Shown here: in pieces, positions 54,852-64,000 of the stretch
Layout: each line of letters starts with the position of its first letter
Numbering within the stretch: the first letter of the stretch is position 1
From: Erythrobacter sp.
Lineage (GTDB): Bacteria; Pseudomonadota; Alphaproteobacteria; Sphingomonadales; Sphingomonadaceae
Direction of reading: 5' to 3'
DNA: 64,000 bases
Assembly: GCA_002695185.1 (NCBI GenBank)
Contig: NZOF01000077.1
Coordinates: 4,137-68,136 of the forward strand
Notes under the pieces: generated by a model
Database searches by the model: none
What the model was told of the DNA's origin: nothing
What the model saw: only the letters and a program-made list of their open reading frames with translations
Position numbers and translations under genes: made by a program

Positions 54852-56102
54852 TCAGGCGCCCGGCGGCAGAGGATCGTCGCTCTTCGGAGCGGCGGCCTTG
54901 CGGCGCTTGGGCTTGGGCGCAGGCTTCGCCGTGCTGCCGCCCAGATCGCTATCCATCTGGTCGAGCTTGCGGGCTGCCCAGTCCCGGCCCCCGAGGCCGA
55001 AGGCCAGAGCGCCGGCCACCGAAATGCCTGCAATGATGATCGTCAGCACGTTGCCCGGGATCATGCCACCGATGCCGGTGAACTGCAGGCCCATGAAGAC
55101 GAACAGGATGATCGTTGCCCAGCGCACGATGGTTGCGGCGGTGCCGTTTTCCCCGTCGCCCGAGATGAGGCGGGCGAGTAGGTTGGCGATGAAAAAGCCG
55201 AAAGCGATGACGACTGCGCCGAAGATCACGCGGCCACCCAGTTCGAGCACCTGATCGAGGATGCGCGTCAGTTCGGGGAAGCCGAGCAGGCGCGTTGCCG
55301 CGATGGCGAAGAAGAGGATGATTGCCACCTGCACGACGCGAGCGATGATGCTGGAGGCCCGCGTGCCTTCCGACATCATGCCGCTTTCCGCCAGGGCGCG
55401 GTCCACGCCGAGGCCCGGCAGCACCTCTTTCAGGATCTGCACGATGAACTTGCTGATCAGATAGCCGATGCCGAGCAGGATTGCCGCGCCGATGATATTC
55501 GGAATGGCAGCGAAGATGCGGCGCAGCATTTCCGAAGCGGGTCCGGAGATGGCTTCGATATTGAGCACGTCCAGCGCCATGATGGCGACGAAGATCACGA
55601 TCACGGCATAGACGATCGTGGCGATCGTGCCGCTGATGGCGGTATTGCCGGTCAGGCTGTCCGCCCCGCCGCGGTTGGCCCATTTGTCGAAATTGACCGT
55701 CTGCAGCGTGGTCTGAACAATGTCGCGCACGATACGCGCCACCATCATGCCGATGAAGAAGATAAGGCCGGCCGCCACGATACGCGGAATGTATTCGACC
55801 ACGTTTTCGAGCAGGCTGTCGACCGGACCTGCCACTGCGCCGAGGCCGAGCACCTGAAGGATGATCAGGAGGCCGAACAGCCAGATCAGCAGGCTGACGA
55901 TCTTGCCGAGCGATACACCGAGCGAAGCCCCGCTGCCTGTGTGCCGCTGGAAGAACGCAATATTGTCCACCAGCTTGGCGAATGCCCACTTTGCGGCTTT
56001 CGCAGCCACCCAGGTGATGAGCAGGACGATAAGCGCCAGCCCGATCTTCTCGAGCACGTTGAGCGCGACCTGTTCGTCGAACCGATAATTTCCGATACGC
56101 AT
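54852..56102 (-). CDS. Mechanosensitive-type channel with repeated TM helices
   Basis: 416-residue inner-membrane protein. Eight or more hydrophobic segments, several of the 'TM_helix' repeat type: VEYIPRIVAAGLIFFIGMMVARIVRDIVQ, FAAIPNIIGAAILLGIGYLISKFIVQIL and a further copy near 290. This resembles CmpX-like small-conductance channel proteins rather than classic MscS, whose beta domain is missing. The C terminus is a Lys/Pro/Ala-rich cytosolic tail (STAKPAPKPKRRKAAAPKS). Possible role in osmotic or surface sensing. Confidence 0.85.
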   Translation of the reverse strand: MRIGNYRFDEQVALNVLEKIGLALIVLLITWVAAKAAKWAFAKLVDNIAFFQRHTGSGASLGVSLGKIVSLLIWLFGLLIILQVLGLGAVAGPVDSLLENVVEYIPRIVAAGLIFFIGMMVARIVRDIVQTTLQTVNFDKWANRGGADSLTGNTAISGTIATIVYAVIVIFVAIMALDVLNIEAISGPASEMLRRIFAAIPNIIGAAILLGIGYLISKFIVQILKEVLPGLGVDRALAESGMMSEGTRASSIIARVVQVAIILFFAIAATRLLGFPELTRILDQVLELGGRVIFGAVVIAFGFFIANLLARLISGDGENGTAATIVRWATIILFVFMGLQFTGIGGMIPGNVLTIIIAGISVAGALAFGLGGRDWAARKLDQMDSDLGGSTAKPAPKPKRRKAAAPKSDDPLPPGA

Positions 56103-56216
56103 GAAACCTCACTCCCCTTTGGGTTTCCGTAAGCGACAAGGGCTAACACGCCTGCACGATTTGTCCAAAGGCCTTTCTCGTATTGAGTGGATAAGCCCGC
56201 GTGCTATCGCTTGGGC

Positions 56217-57221
56217 ATGAGAGGATATCTGACCACGCTCGCCCCCGGTCTGGCGCTCGCCATTGCCGGTTTCGCTTTACCTTGTGCGGCGCAGGATGAT
56301 GCGCCGCGATGGTCGCTCGCCATTCATGGCGGAGCGGGCACCATCGCCCGCGAAAACATGACCGCAGAAGAAGACGCAGCTTACCGCGCGTCGCTCCAGG
56401 CCGCGCTCGACGCTGGCGCAAAGGTGCTGGCGGATGGCGGGGAAGCGCTCGACGCGGTCGAAGCGGTGATCCTGCTGCTTGAGGAAGATCCGCGGTTCAA
56501 TGCCGGGCGCGGTGCGGTCTATACGTGGGAGGGCGGCCACGAACTCGATGCCTCGATCATGGACGGCCGCGATCGGGATGCCGGTGCCGTGGCCGGGGTG
56601 ACCACGATTCGCCATCCCATACTCCTTGCCCGCAAGGTCATGACCGACAGTCCGCACGTCATGCTCTCAGGCAAGGGCGCAGAAGAATTCGCCGCCGAAC
56701 AGGACATCGAATTCGTGCCGCCGGAATTCTTCGATACCGATGCGCGGCGCCAGTCGCTGGAGCGGATGAAGGCTGAAAAGCTCACCGCGATCGATGTCGA
56801 TGTGAAATTCGGCACGGTAGGTGCGGTGGCGCTCGATACGAAAGGCAATCTTGCGGCCGGCACCTCGACGGGCGGGATGACCGGGAAGCGCTGGAGCCGG
56901 ATCGGCGATGCCCCGGTGATCGGAGCGGGAACCTATGCCGACAACCGGGCCTGCGCGGTATCGGCCACCGGATGGGGCGAATATTTCATCCGCGTCGGCG
57001 TGGCGCGGACGATCTGCGCACGCATGGAAATGGGCGGCGAAAGCGCGCAAGCGGCAAGCGACGCGGTGATGGACGACGTGAAGGCTCTGGGCGGTGACGG
57101 TGGTGTGATCGTCGTCTCGCCTGCAGGGGATGCGATCTTCAGCTTCAATACCGCCGGAATGTACCGCGGCCGCGCGACCAGCGACGGCGCGCGCGAAGTG
57201 GCGATTTACGGGGACGAATAG
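56217..57221 (+). CDS. Isoaspartyl peptidase / L-asparaginase, exported
   Basis: 334-residue Ntn-type hydrolase made as a precursor that cuts itself. Signal peptide MRGYLTTLAPGLALAIAGFALPCAAQ. IHGGAGTI, NAGRGAVYTWEGGHELDASIMDG, then the cleavage site in KFGTVGAVALD with the Thr nucleophile, and STGGMTGKRWSRIGDAPVIGAGTYAD. It removes isoaspartyl residues from damaged peptides or hydrolyses asparagine. ATG 56217 is chosen so the signal peptide starts cleanly; an ATG ten codons upstream is less likely. It is divergent from the channel gene. Confidence 0.92.
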   Translation: MRGYLTTLAPGLALAIAGFALPCAAQDDAPRWSLAIHGGAGTIARENMTAEEDAAYRASLQAALDAGAKVLADGGEALDAVEAVILLLEEDPRFNAGRGAVYTWEGGHELDASIMDGRDRDAGAVAGVTTIRHPILLARKVMTDSPHVMLSGKGAEEFAAEQDIEFVPPEFFDTDARRQSLERMKAEKLTAIDVDVKFGTVGAVALDTKGNLAAGTSTGGMTGKRWSRIGDAPVIGAGTYADNRACAVSATGWGEYFIRVGVARTICARMEMGGESAQAASDAVMDDVKALGGDGGVIVVSPAGDAIFSFNTAGMYRGRATSDGAREVAIYGDE

Positions 57222-57291
57222 CTTCGGTCCTCCCAGTCTGAATGCGGGACTGTAGTAGTAGTCGTCCTAAAGCAGCACAGCGGTAGATCAT

Positions 57292-57320
57292 AAAAAGGGA
57301 CCGGATCGCTCCGGTCCCTT
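57292..57320 (-). terminator. ompA-type gene terminator
   Basis: AAGGGACCGGA-TCGC-TCCGGTCCCTT (57295-57320), a perfect 11-bp stem; on the minus strand TTTTTA follows. It lies 28 bases after the OmpA-type gene stop. Confidence 0.88.
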
Positions 57321-57347
57321 CTCGGTACTCCGCTTGTGCGGGAGAGA

Positions 57348-58451
57348 TTACATACCCGAACCCGGGCCGTAAGTGACCTCGACGCGGCGGTTCTGCAGTT
57401 CGCGCACGCCGTCGGCGGTTGGAACGCGCAATTGCGTTTCACCGAAAGCCTCGCTCGAGATGCGGCCGCCCGGGATGCCGCGACCCGTCAGATAATCGCG
57501 GACCGAGGCATTGCGCCGTTCGGCAAGGCCGATGTTGTACTGTGCCGAACCCGAGGTATCGGTGTGACCCGCCAGTATGATCGATGCCATGCCGCAATTC
57601 GCATAGGCCGACACTGCGTTATCGAGGATCGTCGCCGCTTCGGGCGTGATGTCCGATTTATCCCAGTTGAAGAAGACGATGTAGGGCCCCTGCTGGCAGA
57701 CCGGAGCGGGCGGCGGCGGGGGTGTTGCCGGCGGGGGCGGAGGCGGCGGAGCCGGTGTTGGCGGCGGCGCGACGACCGGCTCTGCGGGGCGTCCGAAATT
57801 GAACGCGACCGTGCCAAGAATCGAATGCGAGGACCAGTCTGTCTCGGCGGTCGGCGTCGCGAACGATCCGCCGATCCGGTATTCCGGAATGTTGAAGAAG
57901 CGATAGCGCAGGCCAACGTCGATGCTGTCGGTCAGGGGAGCGCGCAGTCCGGCAAGCGCCTGCCAGGCGAACTTCCAGTCGTCGCCATTGATGAGATTGT
58001 CATCATCGCCGGTGCCCACGAGCCCAATCGACTGATCGACATAAACCGTGCCGGCGCCGCCGCCGACGAAGGCCTGGATGCCGTCGTCATTGCCAAGGTC
58101 GAGCAGGGCGTTGCCCATGATGCTGGCAGCAGAGGACTTGCCCAGCGGGTTCTGGACCGAAACATCGCTGGCGAGCGCGGACAGCTCGTCGTGATCATAT
58201 TCGCGGTAGCTGCCTTCGACTTCCATGCGAAAGGCACCATAGTCATAGCCGAGGACCACTCCGCCATCGAAGCCATAGTCTTCCTTCAGCGTGACATCGA
58301 TCGTCTCGCCATCGGAGAAATCTTGGAAATCGAAGTCCTGGGCGAGCGAGGGGCCGAACCCCAGCTCGACGTAAGCGGTGTTGTCGCGGGCGAAGGCCGG
58401 CGAGGATAGAGCGGTCGAGCACAGTGCCAGACCCAGTGCCAGTTTGCGCAT
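57348..58451 (-). CDS. OmpA-family outer-membrane protein
   Basis: 367 residues. Signal MRKLALGLALCSTALSSPAFA, start ATG 58451 with GGGGA upstream. An eight-strand barrel (about 24-220) is followed by a Pro/Ala-rich linker (PPPTPAPPPPPPPATPPPPPA) and a peptidoglycan-binding OmpA domain: IVFFNWDKSDITPEAATILDNAV, ILAGHTDTSGSAQYNIGLAERRNASVRDYL. It probably links the outer membrane to murein. The barrel side contains a long acidic stretch, DFDFQDFSDGETIDVTL. Confidence 0.93.
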   Translation of the reverse strand: MRKLALGLALCSTALSSPAFARDNTAYVELGFGPSLAQDFDFQDFSDGETIDVTLKEDYGFDGGVVLGYDYGAFRMEVEGSYREYDHDELSALASDVSVQNPLGKSSAASIMGNALLDLGNDDGIQAFVGGGAGTVYVDQSIGLVGTGDDDNLINGDDWKFAWQALAGLRAPLTDSIDVGLRYRFFNIPEYRIGGSFATPTAETDWSSHSILGTVAFNFGRPAEPVVAPPPTPAPPPPPPPATPPPPPAPVCQQGPYIVFFNWDKSDITPEAATILDNAVSAYANCGMASIILAGHTDTSGSAQYNIGLAERRNASVRDYLTGRGIPGGRISSEAFGETQLRVPTADGVRELQNRRVEVTYGPGSGM

Positions 58452-58562
58452 GGTTTTCCCCATTTTTGCTGTTTTGACCGACAGCACATGGCAGTGCAGC
58501 ATGACACTTCATGTCAGCGCAGGTCCAAACTGTCACAAAACTGACGCGCGAACGGGGGAGGG

Positions 58563-59456
58563 TCAGCCGCGCTTTCTTGCCTGCGCGTAGCTGCCGAGAA
58601 GGCGCACGCCATTGGTCTGGAATTCCAGTTCCTCCAGCGCGGCGTCCACGCGCGGATCGCCCGGCGCGCCTTCGATGTCGGCATAGAACCGGGTGGCGGC
58701 AAAGCTGGCGCCCTTCTGGTAGCTTTCCAGCTTGGTCATGTTGACGCCATTGGTGGCGAAGCAGCCCAGCGCCTTGTAAAGCGCTGCGGGCACGTTCTTC
58801 ACCTCGAAGATCAGGGTCGTCATCGCCTGCTGTGCCTCGATCGCTGCGGGATCGCGCGGCTCTTTCGCCAGCACCACGAAGCGGGTGGTATTGTCCGCCG
58901 CGTCTTCCACCGCGTTTTCGATGATGTCGAGCCCGTAGAGTTCGGCCGCCATGGGCGGTGCCAGCGCGCAGAATTTGGGATCCCGCATTTCGGCGACATA
59001 GGCCGCTGCGCCCGCCGTATCGGCATGGGCCAGCGCGATGATGCCATTTTTCTGCAAATATTCACGCGACTGGCCCAGCGCCTGCGGATGGCTGTAGGCG
59101 GCTTCGAACGGACCGGGTCCCGTCGCCATCAGGGCGTGGGTAATCCGCATGAAATGTTCCGCCACGATCGACAGCCCGCTTTCGGGCAGTAGGAAGTGGA
59201 TGTCCGAAACCCGGCCGTGCTGACTATTCTCGATGGGAATCATCGCACAGCCCGCGCGCCCCTGCTTCACTGCGTCCAGCGCATCCTCGAACCCCAGATA
59301 GGGCAGCGGAAGGCATTTGGGATCGAACTGCATCGTCGCCTGATGCGAATTGGAACCGGGCGCGCCGCCGAAGGCGACCGCGCGTTGCGGATCGGTGGCG
59401 GCGGCCTGCCGCATGGTATCGACCATGTCGACGGCGGGTTTGGCGAAGGTACGCAT
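58563..59456 (-). CDS. pheA: Prephenate dehydratase
   Basis: 297-residue monofunctional enzyme of phenylalanine synthesis. Prephenate dehydratase domain from AFGGAPGSNSHQA to about residue 200, with the key NTTRFVVL motif near residue 192. C-terminal ACT domain (TTLIFEVKNVPAALYKALGCFATNGVNMTKLESYQKG) where phenylalanine would inhibit; the usual ESRP is ESYQ. No chorismate mutase part. It is divergent from the cytochrome gene. Confidence 0.95.
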   Translation of the reverse strand: MRTFAKPAVDMVDTMRQAAATDPQRAVAFGGAPGSNSHQATMQFDPKCLPLPYLGFEDALDAVKQGRAGCAMIPIENSQHGRVSDIHFLLPESGLSIVAEHFMRITHALMATGPGPFEAAYSHPQALGQSREYLQKNGIIALAHADTAGAAAYVAEMRDPKFCALAPPMAAELYGLDIIENAVEDAADNTTRFVVLAKEPRDPAAIEAQQAMTTLIFEVKNVPAALYKALGCFATNGVNMTKLESYQKGASFAATRFYADIEGAPGDPRVDAALEELEFQTNGVRLLGSYAQARKRG

Positions 59457-59588
59457 GGCCGGGCGTGTTAGCGCTCATTTCGCCTTGCGCAACCACTAAG
59501 GCAGTCGCGGCACTTGCGCGAGCGCGCCCGTCGCACTAGAGCGGCGCGCAACCATCAGACCACACGGATTCTCGCAGGCTTTCACGCA

Positions 59589-60296
59589 ATGGACGATCGT
59601 TTCAACACCGCTTCCGGCTGGGTTCTCTTTTCCGGCATCGTCGCGCTCGGCGCATCCATCGCTTCGGGCATGTATTTCCACGCCGATGGACATGAGGAAT
59701 TCGAAGACGGCGAATGGGGCTTCTTCGTCGAAGGTGCGGAAGAGGAAGGCGGCGCCGATGCCGGTCCCGACCTGGGCACGCTTCTGGCCAGCGCCGATGC
59801 GGCTGCCGGTGAAAAAGTCTTCGCCAAATGCAGCGCCTGCCACACCATCAACCAGGGCGGCGCCGACGGTATCGGCCCCAACCTCTATGGCGTGATGGGC
59901 AAGCCGATCGGCAAGCATGCGGCAGGTTTCGCCTATTCCAGCGCGCTGTCAGAACATGGCGGTGACTGGAATTGGGAAAACATGAACGAATGGCTCACCA
60001 GCCCGCGCGCTTTCGCCAGCGGCACCAAGATGAGCTTCGCCGGTCTGTCCAAGCCTGAAGACCGCGCCAATGTGATGGAATATATCGCTTCGATGGGCGG
60101 CGCCCCCGCCAAGCCCGAACCGGCTGCTCCCGAACCTGAAGAAGGTGAAGCCGCAGATGCACCGGGTGCAGGTCCGGGCGCGGTCGAAGGCACTGCAGCC
60201 GATCCGGCGCAGGCAGCCGGCGCAATGGGCGGCGATCAGCCAGTCGCTTCCGAAAATGCCGGCGGCGACAATGCAGGCGCCGCCAAGGTCGACTGA
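59589..60296 (+). CDS. Membrane-anchored cytochrome c (class I) with long acidic tail
   Basis: 235 residues. N-terminal signal-anchor WVLFSGIVALGASIASGMYF (11-30) left uncut, then an acidic spacer. Haem site C81-S-A-C84-H85; axial Met148 in GTKMSFAGL. This is the CycM/c552 type that carries electrons from complex III to the terminal oxidase. From about residue 170 a Pro/Ala/Glu-rich tail of some 65 residues follows (PEPAAPEPEEGEAAD...), unusual for CycM. Start at ATG 59589; the frame opens upstream in an Arg-rich stretch. Confidence 0.92.
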   Translation: MDDRFNTASGWVLFSGIVALGASIASGMYFHADGHEEFEDGEWGFFVEGAEEEGGADAGPDLGTLLASADAAAGEKVFAKCSACHTINQGGADGIGPNLYGVMGKPIGKHAAGFAYSSALSEHGGDWNWENMNEWLTSPRAFASGTKMSFAGLSKPEDRANVMEYIASMGGAPAKPEPAAPEPEEGEAADAPGAGPGAVEGTAADPAQAAGAMGGDQPVASENAGGDNAGAAKVD

Positions 60297-60314
60297 CCTC
60301 TACTGAAATTCGAA

Positions 60315-60346
60315 CGAAAAGCCCCGCCGCGTGCGGGGTTTTTTGT
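60315..60346 (+). terminator. Cytochrome c gene terminator
   Basis: CCCCGC and GCGGGG form a GC stem with a five-base loop, flanked by AAAAG and TTTTTT. It lies 20 bases after the stop and before the convergent rlmE. Confidence 0.82.
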
Positions 60347-60366
60347 GTCCATAATCCGGCGCGTTT

Positions 60367-61029
60367 TCAGTCGCCCTTGAAGCCCTGCGCGATGACATAC
60401 CACTCACTCGAACCTTTGCGGCTGGCGGGAGGCTTGGCATGTTTGACCGTTTTGAAGTGCTTCTTGAGCAGGTCGAGCAGGTCCTTGTCGGTCCCGCCCG
60501 CCAGCACCTTGGCCAGGAATGTCCCGCCCTTTTCCAGATTCTCCACCGCGAACCAGGCTCCTGCTTCGACAAGGCCCATGGTGCGCAAGTGATCGGTCTG
60601 CTTGTGGCCCACGGTGTTGGCGGCCATGTCGCTCATCACCAGATCGGCCTTTCCGCCCAGCGCTTCTTCCAGCACCCGCGGCGCGTCCTCGTCCATGAAG
60701 TCCATCTGGAAGATCTCGACGCCCTCGATCGGCTCGACTTCAAGCAGGTCGATACCCACCACTTGCGCCTTGGGCACGACCTTGCGCGCCACCTGCGCCC
60801 AGCCGCCCGGCGCAATGCCGAGATCGACGATCCGCTTGGAGCCCTTCAGCAGGCCGAACTTCTCGTCCATCTCGATCAGCTTGTAGGCTGCGCGGCTGCG
60901 ATAGCCGTCGGCCTTCGCCTGTTTGACATAAGGGTCGTTCAGCTGCCGCTGCAGCCAGCGTGTCGAGGATTCCGAGCGCTTCTTCGCCGTGCGGACGCGC
61001 GTGTCCTTGTCCTTGCCCGATCTAGACAT
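60367..61029 (-). CDS. rlmE: 23S rRNA 2'-O-methyltransferase RlmE (FtsJ/RrmJ)
   Basis: 220-residue methyltransferase that modifies U2552 of 23S rRNA. Catalytic set K50, D134, K174 and E209 is intact. SAM site VDLGIAPGGWAQ (68-79). N-terminal basic extension. Its start overlaps the ppx 3' end by 8 bases, so the two are one transcript. Length and order are as in other alphaproteobacteria. Confidence 0.96.
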   Translation of the reverse strand: MSRSGKDKDTRVRTAKKRSESSTRWLQRQLNDPYVKQAKADGYRSRAAYKLIEMDEKFGLLKGSKRIVDLGIAPGGWAQVARKVVPKAQVVGIDLLEVEPIEGVEIFQMDFMDEDAPRVLEEALGGKADLVMSDMAANTVGHKQTDHLRTMGLVEAGAWFAVENLEKGGTFLAKVLAGGTDKDLLDLLKKHFKTVKHAKPPASRKGSSEWYVIAQGFKGD

Positions 61030-62245
61030 CCTGTTCTCTCATTCTTTGAAGCGCGGCGCGGCTGCGTTCACCCGTCGCATCGGCCGCCATCAGGCTGCGC
61101 AAAATTCCCTCGCGGATGCCGCGGTCGGCCACGCCCAAAGTCTCCGATGGCCAGATGTCCAAGATGCTTTCCAGAATGGCGCAACCTGCAACCACAAGAT
61201 TGGCCCGGTCGTCTCCGATGCAGGGCAATTGGCGCCGGTCCACCCCGCTCATATGCGAAAGACGCACCGAAATATCCCGCATCGCGACCGATGGCAGGAT
61301 CAATCCGTCCACCGCCTGCCGATCGTATTGCGGCAGTTCGAGGTGCAGGCTTGCGAGGGTGGTGACGGTACCGCTAGTCCCCAGCAGCCGGATCGGATGC
61401 GGTCCCTTGGCAAATTCGCGTACGCGTTCGGCAAAGGGCCGGAAGCTGTCGAGCACGGTCTTGCGCATGCGGCGATAGCGGTCGAGCCTCAGTTCCTCGC
61501 TATCATCGGATCCATCGACCGTGTCGGTCAGCGAGACTACGCCCCACGGCACGCTCATCCAGTCGAGAATGCGCGGCACCGCGCCGCTCGGTTCGACCAG
61601 CACGAGTTCGGTGGAGCCGCCGCCGATATCGAATATCACCGCCGGCCCGGCGCCATCTTCCAAAAGGATATGACAGCCCAGCACGGCGAGGCGCGCTTCC
61701 TCCTGCGCAGAGATGATGTCGAGCGCGATGCCGGTTTCCTCGCGCACCCGCTCGATGAATTCGGCGCCATTGGCTGCACGGCGACAGGCTTCGGTGGCGA
61801 CCGAGCGGGCAAGGTGGACGTGGCGGCGGCGCAGCTTTTCGGCACAGACATGCAGCGCGGCCAGCGTGCGCTCCATCGCTTCGTCCGACAGGCGTCCGCT
61901 GCCGGCCAGCCCTTCGCCCAGCCGCACCACGCGGCTGAAGGCATCGATGACGGTGAAATTTTCGCCCGAGGGGCGGGCGATCAGCAGGCGGCAATTGTTG
62001 GTGCCCAGATCCAGCGCGGCATAGGCCTGATTGCGACCGCGCGGCATTTGCGCGGGCGTGCCCTGGGCCGGATTGCCGGAAGGTTCCCCGCGCGCCTTGG
62101 GTTCGCGCGGTGCCTGCCCGTTTTTACGCGGGCGCTTGTTGGGCCGGGAGGGGCGTTTGTAGCGGAAATCGGCTACACTGCCGGACGTGCCGCCCCTTGT
62201 TTTTCCTTGGCCCCGTTTCATGTCCGGCGGATTAGTGTCCGCCAT
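61022..62245 (-). CDS. ppx: Exopolyphosphatase / pppGpp phosphohydrolase
   Basis: 407-residue Ppx/GppA phosphatase of the actin-like fold. Motifs: YAALDLGTNNCRLLIARP (near residue 75), VRLGEGLAGSGRLSDEAMERTL, ATEACRRAANGAEFIERV, and the phosphate loop VIFDIGGGSTELVLVE. The N-terminal 70 residues are an Arg/Lys/Pro-rich, probably disordered extension. It degrades polyphosphate and/or pppGpp, and could tune the stringent response. An 8-base overlap joins it to rlmE. Confidence 0.92.
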   Translation of the reverse strand: MADTNPPDMKRGQGKTRGGTSGSVADFRYKRPSRPNKRPRKNGQAPREPKARGEPSGNPAQGTPAQMPRGRNQAYAALDLGTNNCRLLIARPSGENFTVIDAFSRVVRLGEGLAGSGRLSDEAMERTLAALHVCAEKLRRRHVHLARSVATEACRRAANGAEFIERVREETGIALDIISAQEEARLAVLGCHILLEDGAGPAVIFDIGGGSTELVLVEPSGAVPRILDWMSVPWGVVSLTDTVDGSDDSEELRLDRYRRMRKTVLDSFRPFAERVREFAKGPHPIRLLGTSGTVTTLASLHLELPQYDRQAVDGLILPSVAMRDISVRLSHMSGVDRRQLPCIGDDRANLVVAGCAILESILDIWPSETLGVADRGIREGILRSLMAADATGERSRAALQRMREQDV

Positions 62246-62435
62246 GGGGTATCTTTCATTATTCCTCCCGCGCGAAGAATTAAGCGCGGGGACCTGACAA
62301 TGATGCTAGCGGCTCGGTTGCAAAGGGGCAAGCGCCCTCCTGCGTGATGGGGTTGACCTTGTGTGCGGGTGAAACTAGATGCGCGGCCTCTCTTGCGGAG
62401 ACCACGCGATTCTCAGCGTCGTACCGCATGGCTGA

Positions 62436-62509
62436 TGCCCCGTCGTCTAATGGTAAGACTACGGACTCTGACTCCGTCAATTGAGGTTCGAATCCTCACG
62501 GGGCATCCA
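62436..62509 (+). tRNA. tRNA-Gln (anticodon CTG)
   Basis: 74 bases with encoded CCA. Acceptor TGCCCCG/CGGGGCA, discriminator T, D arm GTC-TAATGGTAA-GAC, anticodon stem ACGGA/TCCGT around CTCTGAC (anticodon CTG reads CAG), T arm TGAGG-TTCGAAT-CCTCA. No mismatches in the stems. It stands alone between ppx and a small membrane protein gene. Confidence 0.95.
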
Positions 62510-62558
62510 ATATTCCCAAACGCTGGACCCTCGGGATTGCCTCGCCTAGCGTGCGCAG

Positions 62559-62744
62559 ATGATCAAACTTGCTCTCCTGTGCCTCGTCATCGCCGCCGTT
62601 GCTGCCATTCTCGGGTTTGGCGGACTTGCGGGGACGATGGTCGATGTCGCCATTGTCCTGGCTGTGATTGCGGCGGTGCTGTTCGTCGTCTTCCTTTTGC
62701 TCGGTATCTTTGCGGGCAAGAAGGCCAAGGATCTGCTCGACTAG
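62559..62744 (+). CDS. Small membrane protein of DUF1328/UPF0391 type
   Basis: 61 residues: MIKLALLCLVIAAVAAILG, then FGGLAGTMVDVAIVLAVIAAVLFVVFLLLG, and a charged end KKAKDLLD. Two hydrophobic helices with an FGGLAGT turn match the DUF1328 pattern. Function unknown; small proteins of this family are often stress-linked. It has its own start near 62559, 49 bases after tRNA-Gln. Confidence 0.78.
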   Translation: MIKLALLCLVIAAVAAILGFGGLAGTMVDVAIVLAVIAAVLFVVFLLLGIFAGKKAKDLLD

Positions 62745-62790
62745 CGCTGGTTGCGCTTTACGCGCTCCGGCGCTTGCTTTACACCATGCC

Positions 62791-64000
<1,210 letters not shown>

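Noticed and set aside
58502..58516. Short inverted repeat TGACA-CTTCA-TGTCA upstream of the OmpA-type gene
   Set aside because: Five-base arms are too short to claim an operator, and no divergent regulator is present.

Overview
The window is GC-rich, gene-dense chromosomal DNA from an alphaproteobacterium. It most resembles the Sphingomonadales, probably Erythrobacteraceae. The grounds are a TonB receptor / SapC / cupin-like / tryptophan-halogenase cassette, an ExoD protein, a UPF0262 protein, a CC_3452-type secreted protein, zinc-free L36, and the rpmH-rnpA-yidD-yidC-engB block. I see no insertion sequence, prophage, CRISPR array or rRNA operon. One tRNA, tRNA-Gln(CTG), is present. Both window edges cut genes: a TonB-dependent receptor at the left and thiC at the right.

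Layout. 1-5.3 kb: outer-membrane receptor cassette with a flavin halogenase. 5.3-10.6 kb: moaA; a two-cysteine ArsR repressor (SqrR/BigR type) with a clear operator; an acyl-CoA operon (CaiB-type racemase, aldehyde dehydrogenase, MaoC hydratase); exoD. 10.7-19.3 kb: ftsH, small lipoproteins, DUF3667, sterol desaturase family, rpoZ, phospholipase D, dnaB. 19.4-25.3 kb: UPF0262, a degenerate GH25 protein, cdd, an LD-carboxypeptidase, an M14 peptidase, galE. 25.3-32.9 kb: rpmJ, HAD, HxlR and MarR regulators with visible operators, comM, then rpmH-rnpA-yidD. 32.9-40.3 kb: yidC, engB, aroC, ruvA and ruvB, with two odd intergenic regions. 40.3-50.7 kb: acnA, a DMT transporter, two unrelated L,D-transpeptidases, a histone-deacetylase-like enzyme, ppa, ispG, a FadL porin. 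50.8-64 kb: zntB, DUF885, SDR, a mechanosensitive channel, isoaspartyl peptidase, ompA, pheA, membrane cytochrome c, rlmE, ppx, tRNA-Gln, and a TPP riboswitch in front of thiC.

How the parts fit. Most genes are housekeeping: replication, translation, membrane insertion, recombination, aromatic amino acids, isoprenoids and the TCA cycle. An envelope theme recurs through the receptor cassette, two L,D-transpeptidases, the LD-carboxypeptidase, OmpA and FadL. Several switches can be read directly from the DNA: a 20-bp palindrome between the two-cysteine repressor and the acyl-CoA operon, a pair of 15-bp sites 40 bp apart beside hxlR, an 18-bp palindrome beside marR, and a thiC riboswitch whose expression platform can be drawn.

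The least explained structure is an iteron-like array of nine GTGAC cores spaced 20-23 bp apart, between aroC and ruvA (about 37267-37446). A REP-like inverted pair lies just upstream of ruvB, and rpmJ and rpmH share an unusual promoter and leader architecture. I did not find a gene cluster that is plainly a new defence or biosynthetic system. The array and the receptor/halogenase cassette are the best leads.
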